6,796 bases of DNA from Pedobacter sp. (GTDB lineage: Bacteria > Bacteroidota > Bacteroidia > Sphingobacteriales > Sphingobacteriaceae): positions 1 through 6,796 of the forward strand of contig JASLGV010000140.1 of NCBI GenBank assembly GCA_030149995.1, read 5' to 3'. The number at the start of each line of letters is the position of its first letter. Within the stretch, counting starts at the first letter, position 1. Shown here piece by piece: positions 1 to 6,500 of this stretch. The position numbers were made by a program, and so were the translations under genes. The notes under the pieces are model-generated. The model was not told the origin of the DNA. It ran no database searches and saw only the letters and a list, made by a program, of their open reading frames with translations.

Positions 1-3000
1 CAAAGATTTTGCCTTGCAAGGAAGCCGGAATACCATTTCCATTGTCTTTTATCTCTATAAAAGCATTTGCTTCATCGCTATATAAAACAATCGTAATGAT
101 GCATTGTCTGTCATCCGCTGTTGCTTCTATGGCATTTTTAAACAGGTTGTTAAAGGTTCTCAGCAGCTGATCGCGATCACCCAGCACCATGACTTCCCGC
201 TCATTTTTATTCAGCACATTAATCTCTACATGTTCTGTACTTTTAAATACTTCTCTTGCCTGCTCAATAACCGGTAATACAGAAAATTTTTCCAGATTGG
301 TATCTGGCATTTTGGCAAAATTTGAAAATTCTGATGCAATTTTTGAAAGACTGTCTATCTGCTCAATAAAAGATTTACTGAACTTGTTAAACTTCAATTC
401 AAAATTCGGGTCTTTTTCTTTCCAGGATTTTTCAAGCAATTGAACACCAAGCTTTAACGGTGTTAGTGGGTTTTTAATTTCGTGTGCTACCTGTTTGGCC
501 ATTTCGCGCCAGGCACTCTCCCGCTCTGACCGTGCCAGTTTAATGGCACTTTCTTCCAGCGCTGCAATCATGCTGTTGTATTCTTTTATCAATGAGCCGA
601 TTTCATCATGCCTACGCCATACAATCGGTTCGTTTCGCTGGCCGATCTTCGTACGGCTGATGTTCTCCTGTATAAATGTTAGCGGACTGGTAATCTGATT
701 GGCTAAAAATACCGCCAATACACCAATAGCCACAAAAACCAATGCATAAATATTGATCAGGTTACTTACAAATAAAGCCATGCGGTCCTTATACTCGTTT
801 TCATTCATATAATTCGGCATCCCAATATACGCGATGGTTTTATTCTGAACATTTCTAATCGGCGCATAAGCAGCCGCATAGGTTAAGGTACCGAGCATCT
901 CTTCAGAATTTATATATTCAGACCGCTGTAAAAGGTTTAAATAAATAAAAGCTTTGGGGCCCATTTTACGACCGATAATTTTATAATTAAAGATTTTCGG
1001 TGAAGTGGTCATCAGCAAATTACCATCTACATCATACAAATTTAAATCGGTGTTGTTGATGTCGGCAAAGTTGCTGAAATCGGCCTGCGCATTTTCGTCG
1101 TTATCAATGTAATTTTTATTAAAAACCTGCTTTTCGTAGTTTTGCTGTACCTTTCGAATTTTATCTTTTATAGCCAGATCGAGCTGATTTCTATATTCCC
1201 GGTCAGCGTAAAAATAAGTTGTCCAGCCTACAATTAATAAAGTTGCCACTACAGATAATACCACCGAGAGCTGTATACGGGTTTTGTATAAAATCTTGTT
1301 GGCATTTATCATCAGCGACCGGTTAATGCTGAACCAGCCAGCCTTATCATCATCAAGACTTTTTATCAGCCATACCAGTCCATAAAGTAAAACGGAGAAT
1401 ATAATAAAGACCAGAAAAAAGAATGATAAGGCTGCAAGCCGTTCTACATAACTAATTTTTTCGCGACTAATAACCACTTTTTTGGCATTACCAGTCATAT
1501 AAATTTTATGGCTATACCGCAGCAGACTGTCGTTTTGGGTAATAAAATCATTTTTCTTCCCGGTAAATACGCGTCCATCCAGGGGATAAGTATAATTACC
1601 CGATTGACTGATGAGTTTATTATTGTTGTATAGGGCAAATGAATATCCCTTAAGATCTTCATCGCGGATCAGTTTCTGATCGCCGAACAGATCGGGCAAA
1701 CGATTGTTATAATTATAAGGTTTTGAGCGCAGCTCAACAATCAATGTTCCCAGTAAACTTCCTTTATCAATAACCGGTATAATACCAAAATAATCCTGAT
1801 AACCGAAGGTGTTATTAACCTGGTAAAAATAATTGGCTCCTTCAATCTTTACCGATCCGGCTTCTACCAGCCTTTTAAATTTTTCGATCGGATCTGCATC
1901 CGGCCGGTTAATAGATTTATCAAATTGATTGTAAGGATAAACCTGATAATCGTAACGGGTTAAATATCCGTCTAAATAATCTTTTACGTGGTTTTTTAAT
2001 ACGGGGTAGCGATCTTCGCCATCGCCGGTAAAATATTGTATCAGGAAAGGATCTTTTACCAGTTGTGCTTCAAATGCACCTAAAGCTAAAATGGCATTCG
2101 GATCGTCGGAAGATTGTACTTTTCTGGCCAGGGGTTCCCGCAAAATCTTCTCCTTAATATCTTTATAACGGATGTATTTAATGGATGTATTAAATGCCAT
2201 ACAAAAGAAAAGCAATGCCAGTATGCCAACAGAAAAGCGACTTGCTTTTACATAAGCATTACGGCTTACCAGGAAAACAATCAGCGCATAGGCCAGGAAA
2301 TATGCGGTAAAATCTGTGCTGAGCTTATAAACAAAAAGAAGTAAAAACGTAACTCCAAAAATAAGGAGCCTCTCCTTATTGCTTACCTTTAACTGAGTGG
2401 TTACTGCGGTAGAGATCCCAATAAAAAGATAAATCTGAAACCATACCAGGCATAAAATTACAATACTTACCCAGCTCATTCCGCCAAGTTTCAGGATGTT
2501 GATGATGTCGAAATTAATTTTAGAATTGTTAATCAATCCAAAAAAAACATCGTCTGCCAAAAATCCGATAATCCCTACTGCGACGAGCAGAACCACATGT
2601 AACAGAATACCAATGATCTTATTGTTTCGTATCCATTGCGGAAAATTTATTCTTTTACGATGGTTATACACAAACAGAAGCCACCAGGTAGCGGCCAGCA
2701 CATTTAGTAAAAAATCGCCTAAAGAAGGCATCAGGAAACTTTCTGAGTATATCTTCGGATCGAACAGTTCGAGACCAAACCGATGATTAAACCAACCGTA
2801 ATAGAGATCTGTTAAGCGTCCGCTCAGAAAAAAAAGAAACATCAGCCCGATGGCCAGCAGCACATGTCCTATTTTGGCTAAAAAGGCACAAAAAGAATTA
2901 AAAAACATGCAGATGCAAATGATCCCTGCTGCAAAAAGCCACACCTCTGTTGAACTGAGGCCATCCCCGTTATACCCGGGTTTTATTTTTAAACCAAACA

Positions 3001-3586
3001 AAAATCTGTTGTCCAGACTTTTAATGCTGTAGGCGTCTTTATCTGTAAAGGATGCGAATGCTAAATTTTTGGAATCAGACAGGCGGGGGTCTATATCGTT
3101 CTTAAAGTAATGGGTTTCTTTAAATGGATATTGAGCCTGGATAGAAATTAAAAAGAAAAAGTTGTAATCGCCATCAGTATGTTTTATAACTTCATACCAG
3201 CCATTTGGAAACAGCAATACAGAAGTTCCTTCTTTAATGCTGGCAGGATCTAAATCCAGTACTTTAATGGTGCTCCAGAATTTAAGCTTGTTTTGTTCGT
3301 AAGTTAGCAGGTTTATTCCCTGTGTACGGTAATCTTTTAAAAAATCAAGGGCTGCATTTGGGTTTACATCATATTGCCGTGCCGCCTTAACATTATTTGT
3401 ATCGGAGAGAAATTGCTTAACGATTTCTTCTTTTTTCCAAAGCGCATTCTGAAAAGCTTTGGCCTCATGCTCGAGCACTTCGTTTTTAGTTACAAAACGA
3501 CTTATAGATATTGATGTAGCCATTAAGCAACATCCCAGCAACAGCAACAGGAATCTTATTTTTATACCAAAGCTCAATTTGATCAA
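1..3586 (-). CDS. Large multi-pass sensor histidine kinase, NtrY-like, C-terminus off the window
   Basis: A membrane sensor kinase that should autophosphorylate on His and pass phosphate to an unseen response regulator. I checked the frame codon by codon: there is no stop from 3610 to 1, giving 1195 residues from a TTG start. Visible order: N-terminal membrane anchor (about 9-26); extracytoplasmic region (27-214); about eight membrane helices (215-460); second extracytoplasmic region (470-712) with a Cache-like stretch (YFGIIPVID); helix 716-740; helix 771-793; third extracytoplasmic region (795-935) with a Cache-like DLNLYDVDGN at 847; helix 940-962; HAMP (about 960-1010, Pro968, Glu995); HisKA with the H-box AHEIKNPLTP (His1035); ATPase N-box with Asn1151; and DNGNGIP with Asp1181. 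The last ATP-lid and G2 motifs lie beyond the edge, so perhaps 40-60 residues are missing. The H-box resembles NtrY-type kinases. The signal sensed is unknown. No receiver domain is seen. Confidence 0.93.
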   Translation of the reverse strand, partial: MIKLSFGIKIRFLLLLLGCCLMATSISISRFVTKNEVLEHEAKAFQNALWKKEEIVKQFLSDTNNVKAARQYDVNPNAALDFLKDYRTQGINLLTYEQNKLKFWSTIKVLDLDPASIKEGTSVLLFPNGWYEVIKHTDGDYNFFFLISIQAQYPFKETHYFKNDIDPRLSDSKNLAFASFTDKDAYSIKSLDNRFLFGLKIKPGYNGDGLSSTEVWLFAAGIICICMFFNSFCAFLAKIGHVLLAIGLMFLFFLSGRLTDLYYGWFNHRFGLELFDPKIYSESFLMPSLGDFLLNVLAATWWLLFVYNHRKRINFPQWIRNNKIIGILLHVVLLVAVGIIGFLADDVFFGLINNSKINFDIINILKLGGMSWVSIVILCLVWFQIYLFIGISTAVTTQLKVSNKERLLIFGVTFLLLFVYKLSTDFTAYFLAYALIVFLVSRNAYVKASRFSVGILALLFFCMAFNTSIKYIRYKDIKEKILREPLARKVQSSDDPNAILALGAFEAQLVKDPFLIQYFTGDGEDRYPVLKNHVKDYLDGYLTRYDYQVYPYNQFDKSINRPDADPIEKFKRLVEAGSVKIEGANYFYQVNNTFGYQDYFGIIPVIDKGSLLGTLIVELRSKPYNYNNRLPDLFGDQKLIRDEDLKGYSFALYNNNKLISQSGNYTYPLDGRVFTGKKNDFITQNDSLLRYSHKIYMTGNAKKVVISREKISYVERLAALSFFFLVFIIFSVLLYGLVWLIKSLDDDKAGWFSINRSLMINANKILYKTRIQLSVVLSVVATLLIVGWTTYFYADREYRNQLDLAIKDKIRKVQQNYEKQVFNKNYIDNDENAQADFSNFADINNTDLNLYDVDGNLLMTTSPKIFNYKIIGRKMGPKAFIYLNLLQRSEYINSEEMLGTLTYAAAYAPIRNVQNKTIAYIGMPNYMNENEYKDRMALFVSNLINIYALVFVAIGVLAVFLANQITSPLTFIQENISRTKIGQRNEPIVWRRHDEIGSLIKEYNSMIAALEESAIKLARSERESAWREMAKQVAHEIKNPLTPLKLGVQLLEKSWKEKDPNFELKFNKFSKSFIEQIDSLSKIASEFSNFAKMPDTNLEKFSVLPVIEQAREVFKSTEHVEINVLNKNEREVMVLGDRDQLLRTFNNLFKNAIEATADDRQCIITIVLYSDEANAFIEIKDNGNGIPASLQGKIF
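2360..2380. repeat. Perfect 9-bp inverted repeat inside the kinase gene
   Basis: The arms AATAAGGAG (2360-2368) and CTCCTTATT (2372-2380) are exact reverse complements around a 3-base centre. They lie in the kinase coding frame (residues 403-409, between membrane helices). The repeat could form an mRNA hairpin, but it may be a coincidence of codon choice. Confidence 0.4.
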
Positions 3587-3592
3587 TTTTGA

Positions 3593-3621
3593 TAAAGATA
3601 TTAAATCTTGCTAAAAAACAA
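3593..3621 (-). promoter_or_regulatory. Candidate promoter for the histidine kinase
   Basis: Read on the minus strand, TTG at 3621-3619 is followed after 18 bases by TATCTTTA at 3600-3593. This approximates the Bacteroidota TTTG / TAnnTTTG promoter pattern, with the last base wrong and the spacer slightly short. It lies just after the fabD terminator, where a separate kinase promoter is expected, but it overlaps the terminator stem and U-tract. The match is weak. Confidence 0.25.
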
Positions 3622-3651
3622 CGCCACAAACAGCTTTGTTTGTGGCGTTGT
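3613..3651 (-). terminator. Rho-independent terminator after fabD
   Basis: Bases 3618-3632 and 3637-3651 are perfect reverse complements, giving a 15-bp stem with a 4-base loop. On the minus strand the stem is followed at once by T residues (3618-3613, six including the last stem base). It begins 23 bases after the fabD stop, so it should end the fabD transcript before the kinase gene. There is no comparable T-run on the plus strand, so it looks mainly one-directional. Confidence 0.85.
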
Positions 3652-3674
3652 CTTATTATTCTGTATAGCTTTTA

Positions 3675-4556
3675 TTAAGCAACGGTAGCACTGCTTGTTT
3701 GAACAGCACGGTTTACCTTTTTTACCAGTCCTTGCAATACATTTCCCGGTCCAACTTCAACAAACTCGGTAGCTCCGTCTGCAAGCATGTGTTCTACGGT
3801 TTGTGTCCAGCGAACAGCACCTGTAAGTTGCTTAATTAAGTTTTCTTTAATTTCAGCAGGATCTGTATAAGGCTTTGCATCCACGTTCTGGTATACCGGG
3901 CAAACAGGTGCAGAGATATTGGTATTCTCAATGGCTGTCTGCAGCTCGATTTTTGCCGGTTCCATTAAAGGAGAATGAAAAGCACCTCCAACATTTAACT
4001 TTAAAGCTCTTTTTGCTCCGGCTTCTGTTAATTTGGCACAAGCCTCATCAATGCCTTCTATGCTTCCGGATATTACCAGCTGGCCCGGGCAGTTATAATT
4101 TGCCGGCACCACTACGCCTTCAATTTCTGCGCATATTTTCTCTACTACATCATCTGCAAGTCCGAGGATCGCTGCCATGGTAGATGGCTGTGCCTCGCAG
4201 GCTTTCTGCATGGCATTTGCCCTTGCAATAACCAATCTTAAACCGTCTTCAAAACTCAGGGCATTGGCGGCTACAAGCGCCGAAAACTCTCCAAGTGAGT
4301 GACCGGCTACCATATCCGGTTTAAAATCAGCACCCAGCACTTTTGCTTGTATAACCGAATGTAAAAAAATAGCCGGTTGCGTTACATTTGTTTGTTTCAA
4401 CGCTTCTTCTGTTCCTTCGAACATAATGTCGCTAATGCGAAAACCGATAATTTCGTTTGCTTGCTCAAATAATGCCCTGGCAACAGGATTTTCGTAAAGA
4501 GGTTTCCCCATACCCGGAAACTGCGCACCCTGCCCGGGAAAAATGTATGCTTTCAT
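3675..4556 (-). CDS. fabD: Malonyl-CoA:acyl carrier protein S-malonyltransferase
   Basis: A cytoplasmic enzyme of type II fatty acid synthesis that moves malonyl from CoA to the phosphopantetheine arm of ACP, giving the extender unit for the KAS enzymes. The 293 residues are near the family norm (about 300). Visible signatures: the N-terminal oxyanion-loop motif PGQGAQFPGMG (7-17); the nucleophile elbow GHSLGE with Ser87; Arg112 in the position that binds the malonyl carboxylate; GAFHSPLM with catalytic His194; and a C-terminal VGPGNVLQGL segment (268-277). The ATG at 4556 places the PGQG motif at the usual distance from the N-terminus. The gene stands 64 bp downstream of folE, with a terminator-like hairpin between them, and is followed by a strong terminator. 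No fab or plsX neighbours are present, so it is apparently a stand-alone fabD. I saw no clear promoter box immediately upstream. Confidence 0.97.
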   Translation of the reverse strand: MKAYIFPGQGAQFPGMGKPLYENPVARALFEQANEIIGFRISDIMFEGTEEALKQTNVTQPAIFLHSVIQAKVLGADFKPDMVAGHSLGEFSALVAANALSFEDGLRLVIARANAMQKACEAQPSTMAAILGLADDVVEKICAEIEGVVVPANYNCPGQLVISGSIEGIDEACAKLTEAGAKRALKLNVGGAFHSPLMEPAKIELQTAIENTNISAPVCPVYQNVDAKPYTDPAEIKENLIKQLTGAVRWTQTVEHMLADGATEFVEVGPGNVLQGLVKKVNRAVQTSSATVA

Positions 4557-4577
4557 TATAATTAAATTGGTGTATTT

Positions 4578-4603
4578 AAAAAGGGCTTGAATAACCGGCC
4601 CTT
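4578..4603 (-). terminator. Weak terminator-like hairpin between folE and fabD
   Basis: On the minus strand, AAGGGC (4603-4598) pairs with GCCCTT (4586-4581) across an 11-base loop. The second arm runs into three more T residues, making a run of five. It lies 18 bases after the folE stop. The short stem and large loop suggest partial termination at most, so fabD may receive some read-through from the pterin genes. Confidence 0.45.
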
Positions 4604-4620
4604 AAATGCGTTGTATTGTT

Positions 4621-5256
4621 TTAGTCTAAACTTGCTGTAATTAATCTTAAAAATTCTGCTCTTGTTTTGTCGTTGTTTAAAAAACTACCTGTAAAAGCAG
4701 AAGTAGTAGTTACAGAGTTTTGCTTCTGCACGCCACGCATGGCCATACATAAGTGCTTACACTCCATTACAACAGCAACGCCCTGTGGGTTCAGGGTATC
4801 CTGAATGCAGTCTCTAATCTCGTTTGTTAAACGTTCCTGTACCTGTAAACGGCGCGCAAAAGCATCAACCACACGTGGAATTTTACTTAACCCAACAATG
4901 TGTCCATTCGGAATATAGGCAATATGGGCTTTGCCAAAGAAAGGAAGCATGTGATGTTCGCACATAGAATAAACCTCTATGTCTTTTACCACAACCATCT
5001 GGCTGTAATCTTCCTCAAACATGGCCGATTTCAGAATTTCATTAGGCTTCAGATCATAACCATGTGTTAGATACTGAAGTGCTTTTGCCACCCTTTCTGG
5101 TGTTTTAAGCAAACCTTCACGTTCCGGATTTTCGCCAAGCTGCCCTAAAATATCTTTATAATGTGCGGCTACCGATGATATTTTCAAATCGTTGTAACGA
5201 TCTATTTTCACGTATCCGTCTATAGATTCTTCTTTTAAATGTTCTTGATTTCCCAT
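4621..5256 (-). CDS. folE: GTP cyclohydrolase I (FolE)
   Basis: Converts GTP to 7,8-dihydroneopterin triphosphate plus formate, the entry step to folate, biopterin and queuosine precursors. The family is a zinc enzyme forming toroidal decamers. The 211 residues match the family's usual length. A variable N-terminal extension (about 1-25) precedes the conserved core. Zinc and catalytic residues are present: [10 protein letters not shown] gives Cys99, His101 and His102, and [10 protein letters not shown] gives His168 and Cys170 (E. coli Cys110, His112, His113, His179, Cys181). TPERVAKAL (52-60) and the central [10 protein letters not shown] (122-131) are also typical. The ATG at 5256 is six bases after the stop of the upstream PTPS-family gene, so the two are almost surely cotranscribed. 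No Shine-Dalgarno sequence is seen, as usual in this phylum. Confidence 0.97.
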   Translation of the reverse strand: MGNQEHLKEESIDGYVKIDRYNDLKISSVAAHYKDILGQLGENPEREGLLKTPERVAKALQYLTHGYDLKPNEILKSAMFEEDYSQMVVVKDIEVYSMCEHHMLPFFGKAHIAYIPNGHIVGLSKIPRVVDAFARRLQVQERLTNEIRDCIQDTLNPQGVAVVMECKHLCMAMRGVQKQNSVTTTSAFTGSFLNNDKTRAEFLRLITASLD

Positions 5257-5262
5257 GTAGAT

Positions 5263-5673
5263 TTAACCCAAATATTCAACATAATTGTTTTCAGTCTCAT
5301 AAATTTTAACTGAATGTAAAATGGCTCCGCCTGCTGCAATAGGTCCCTGTAGCTGTTCCCAAATGGCAATGGCCAGATTCTCAGTAGAGGCCAGTTTGCC
5401 TTTCATAAAATCTACATCCAGATTTAAGTTTTTATGATCTACCTTATCAACAACATAGGTATTCATAATATCTTTTAACCATTTTAAATCCACCAGGAAA
5501 CCCGTTTCAGGATTTATTTCTCCTTTAACTGTTACATATAACCAATAGTTATGGCCATGCCAGTTTGGGTTGGCACATTTACCATAAACTTCTGTGTTTT
5601 TATCGTCATCCCAATCTGTACGCGCCAGTTTATGAGCCGCATTAAAGGATGCTTTTCGTGTTATATAAATCAT
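5263..5673 (-). CDS. 6-pyruvoyl-tetrahydropterin synthase / QueD family enzyme, animal-type Cys-x5-HGH motif
   Basis: A zinc enzyme acting on dihydroneopterin triphosphate, the FolE product. From the ATG at 5673 it is 136 residues, normal for the family. Zinc ligands are His14 (SFNAAH), His39 and His41 (WHGHNY); catalytic residues are Cys33 (YGKC), Asp79 and His80 (VDHKNL); and Glu126 (KIYETENN) should anchor the pterin. Cys33 and the HGH are separated by five residues (CANPNWHGHNY), as in mammalian PTPS (CNNPNGHGHNY), whereas classic QueD has three. The product may therefore be 6-pyruvoyl-tetrahydropterin (biopterin route) rather than 6-carboxy-tetrahydropterin (queuosine route, queD); this is inference. 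An upstream in-frame ATG at 5724 would add 17 hydrophobic residues foreign to the family and would cover the promoter-like box, so I reject it. First gene of a two-gene unit with folE; divergent from mqnB. Confidence 0.9.
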   Translation of the reverse strand: MIYITRKASFNAAHKLARTDWDDDKNTEVYGKCANPNWHGHNYWLYVTVKGEINPETGFLVDLKWLKDIMNTYVVDKVDHKNLNLDVDFMKGKLASTENLAIAIWEQLQGPIAAGGAILHSVKIYETENNYVEYLG

Positions 5674-5690
5674 TATCAATAAATAAAAGG

Positions 5691-5698
5691 CAAATATA
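5691..5698 (-). promoter_or_regulatory. Bacteroidota -7 box upstream of the PTPS/folE unit
   Basis: On the minus strand TATATTTG (5698-5691) is an exact match to TAnnTTTG, the -7 element used by the primary sigma factor of Bacteroidota. It lies 17 bases before the PTPS ATG, leaving a short leader. At the expected -33 position only TTC (5720-5718) is found rather than TTG, so the match is partial. Confidence 0.5.
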
Positions 5699-5745
5699 CA
5701 GATAATGACCGAAGCGCGAAGCATATATAAAACAGAGCCGAATAA

Positions 5746-5767
5746 TTTCAGCAGTCGTTAGCTGAAA
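5746..5767. repeat. Perfect 7-bp inverted repeat in the divergent intergenic region
   Basis: TTTCAGC (5746-5752) and GCTGAAA (5761-5767) are exact reverse complements with an 8-base spacer. The pair sits between the divergent PTPS/folE and mqnB units, 34 bp before the mqnB ATG. No T-run suggests a terminator. The form suits a dimeric repressor or activator site, but no regulator is known from the sequence, and 7-bp arms can occur by chance. Confidence 0.4.
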
Positions 5768-5789
5768 CGAAATAATCAGAACAAAAGGC

Positions 5790-5797
5790 TAAATTTA
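5790..5797 (+). promoter_or_regulatory. Imperfect -7-like box at the mqnB start
   Basis: TAAATTTA differs from TAnnTTTG only in the last base and ends four bases before the mqnB ATG. No TTTG is seen at the -33 distance. If real, transcription would begin at or next to the start codon. Confidence 0.2.
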
Positions 5798-5801
5798 CCA
5801 C

Positions 5802-6437
5802 ATGAAACTGTTAATTGTTGCCGCTACAAAACCGGAGATTTTACCCGTTTATAAGCATTTTAACCTGCCTGAAAATGATTTTGTACAAACCAAAGACTTT
5901 GATATCCTGATTACAGGCGCAGGCATGGTGGCTACAGCTTTTGCTTTAGGTAAACACCTCAACACTTCTTACAGCCTGGTCTTAAACCTGGGTATAGCCG
6001 GATGTTTTGACAGGAATTTAACATTGGGCAGCCTGGTAAATATTGTTTCGGATACATTTGCCGAGCTGGGTGCAGAGGACAAAGATAATTTTATCAGCAT
6101 AAAGGAACTCGGGTTTGGCGAAAGCACTTATTACAATCAAAACAACTTAACCATAGCACTTCCTGCAGTACAAGGCATTACTGTAAATAAAGTTACCGGC
6201 AGTGAGGAGAGCATTAACAGAATAACCAACCATTTAGCACCTGTAACAGAAAGTATGGAAGGTGCGGCGGTGTTCTATGCATGCGGGAAGCTAAATATTC
6301 CCTCGTTGCAAATACGGAGCCTCTCCAATTACGTAGAACCCCGCAATAAAGAAAACTGGAAAATCGGGCTTGCCATTGGAAACCTGAATACCTGGACCCT
6401 TGAATTTATCAGCACATATACGGTTCAAAACACTTAA
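5802..6437 (+). CDS. mqnB: Futalosine hydrolase
   Basis: Cleaves futalosine to hypoxanthine and dehypoxanthine futalosine in the futalosine pathway to menaquinone (cytoplasm). The 211 residues have the fold and motif order of the MTA/SAH nucleosidase-like family: an N-terminal strand LLIVAATKPEI with Glu12 at the general-base position; ITGAGMVATAFALG (37-50); LNLGIAGCF (61-69); and ESMEGAAVFYAC (150-161), where Met152 and Glu153 should hold the ribose. The segment RSLSNYVEPRNKENW (172-186) has Asn176 where MTA/SAH nucleosidases have a catalytic Asp (SD), which fits futalosine hydrolases rather than MtnN. The ATG at 5802 begins directly with the first strand. mqnD follows after 63 bp on the same strand, which strongly supports the assignment over a generic nucleosidase. 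Confidence 0.93.
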   Translation: MKLLIVAATKPEILPVYKHFNLPENDFVQTKDFDILITGAGMVATAFALGKHLNTSYSLVLNLGIAGCFDRNLTLGSLVNIVSDTFAELGAEDKDNFISIKELGFGESTYYNQNNLTIALPAVQGITVNKVTGSEESINRITNHLAPVTESMEGAAVFYACGKLNIPSLQIRSLSNYVEPRNKENWKIGLAIGNLNTWTLEFISTYTVQNT

Positions 6438-6488
6438 CCTGCAATTCAGAAATGAACTCACTGTGACAAACTAATATCGGGCAGTACT

Positions 6489-6496
6489 TAATTTTG
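6489..6496 (+). promoter_or_regulatory. Exact TAnnTTTG box just before mqnD
   Basis: TAATTTTG fully matches the Bacteroidota -7 consensus and ends four bases before the mqnD ATG. I see no TTTG about 20 bases further upstream. It could give mqnD its own, nearly leaderless transcript within the 63-bp gap, or be a chance match in AT-rich DNA. Confidence 0.3.
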
Positions 6497-6500
6497 ATCT

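Noticed and set aside
189..3032. Short plus-strand open frames (189-443, 495-698, 2114-2344, 2496-2786, 2850-3032)
   Set aside because: All lie opposite the continuous minus-strand kinase frame, whose motifs (HAMP, H-box, N-box) are unmistakable. Their translations show low-complexity, Ser/Lys-rich antisense composition and no recognisable domain.
1..3586. Kinase region as a frameshifted pseudogene or several separate genes
   Set aside because: Checking every in-phase triplet on the minus strand found no stop between 3610 and 1, and the phase at both ends agrees. It is one intact gene cut only by the window edge.
3875..4183. Plus-strand open frame of 102 codons
   Set aside because: Antisense to the fabD core, with a biased Leu/Pro/His-rich translation and no motif.
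5711..5722. GAAGCGCGAAGC tandem-like motif upstream of the PTPS gene
   Set aside because: It is only two short GAAGC copies with no further repeats, so there is nothing to support a repeat array or binding site.
5674..5801. Riboswitch (for example preQ1 or THF type) in the leader of the pterin genes
   Set aside because: The promoter-like box leaves only about 17 bases before the PTPS start, too short for an aptamer, and no structured consensus is visible.
2367..6330. Shared GGAGCCTCTCC in the kinase gene and in mqnB as a repeat
   Set aside because: An 11-base match in two coding regions with no flanking similarity is easily due to chance.
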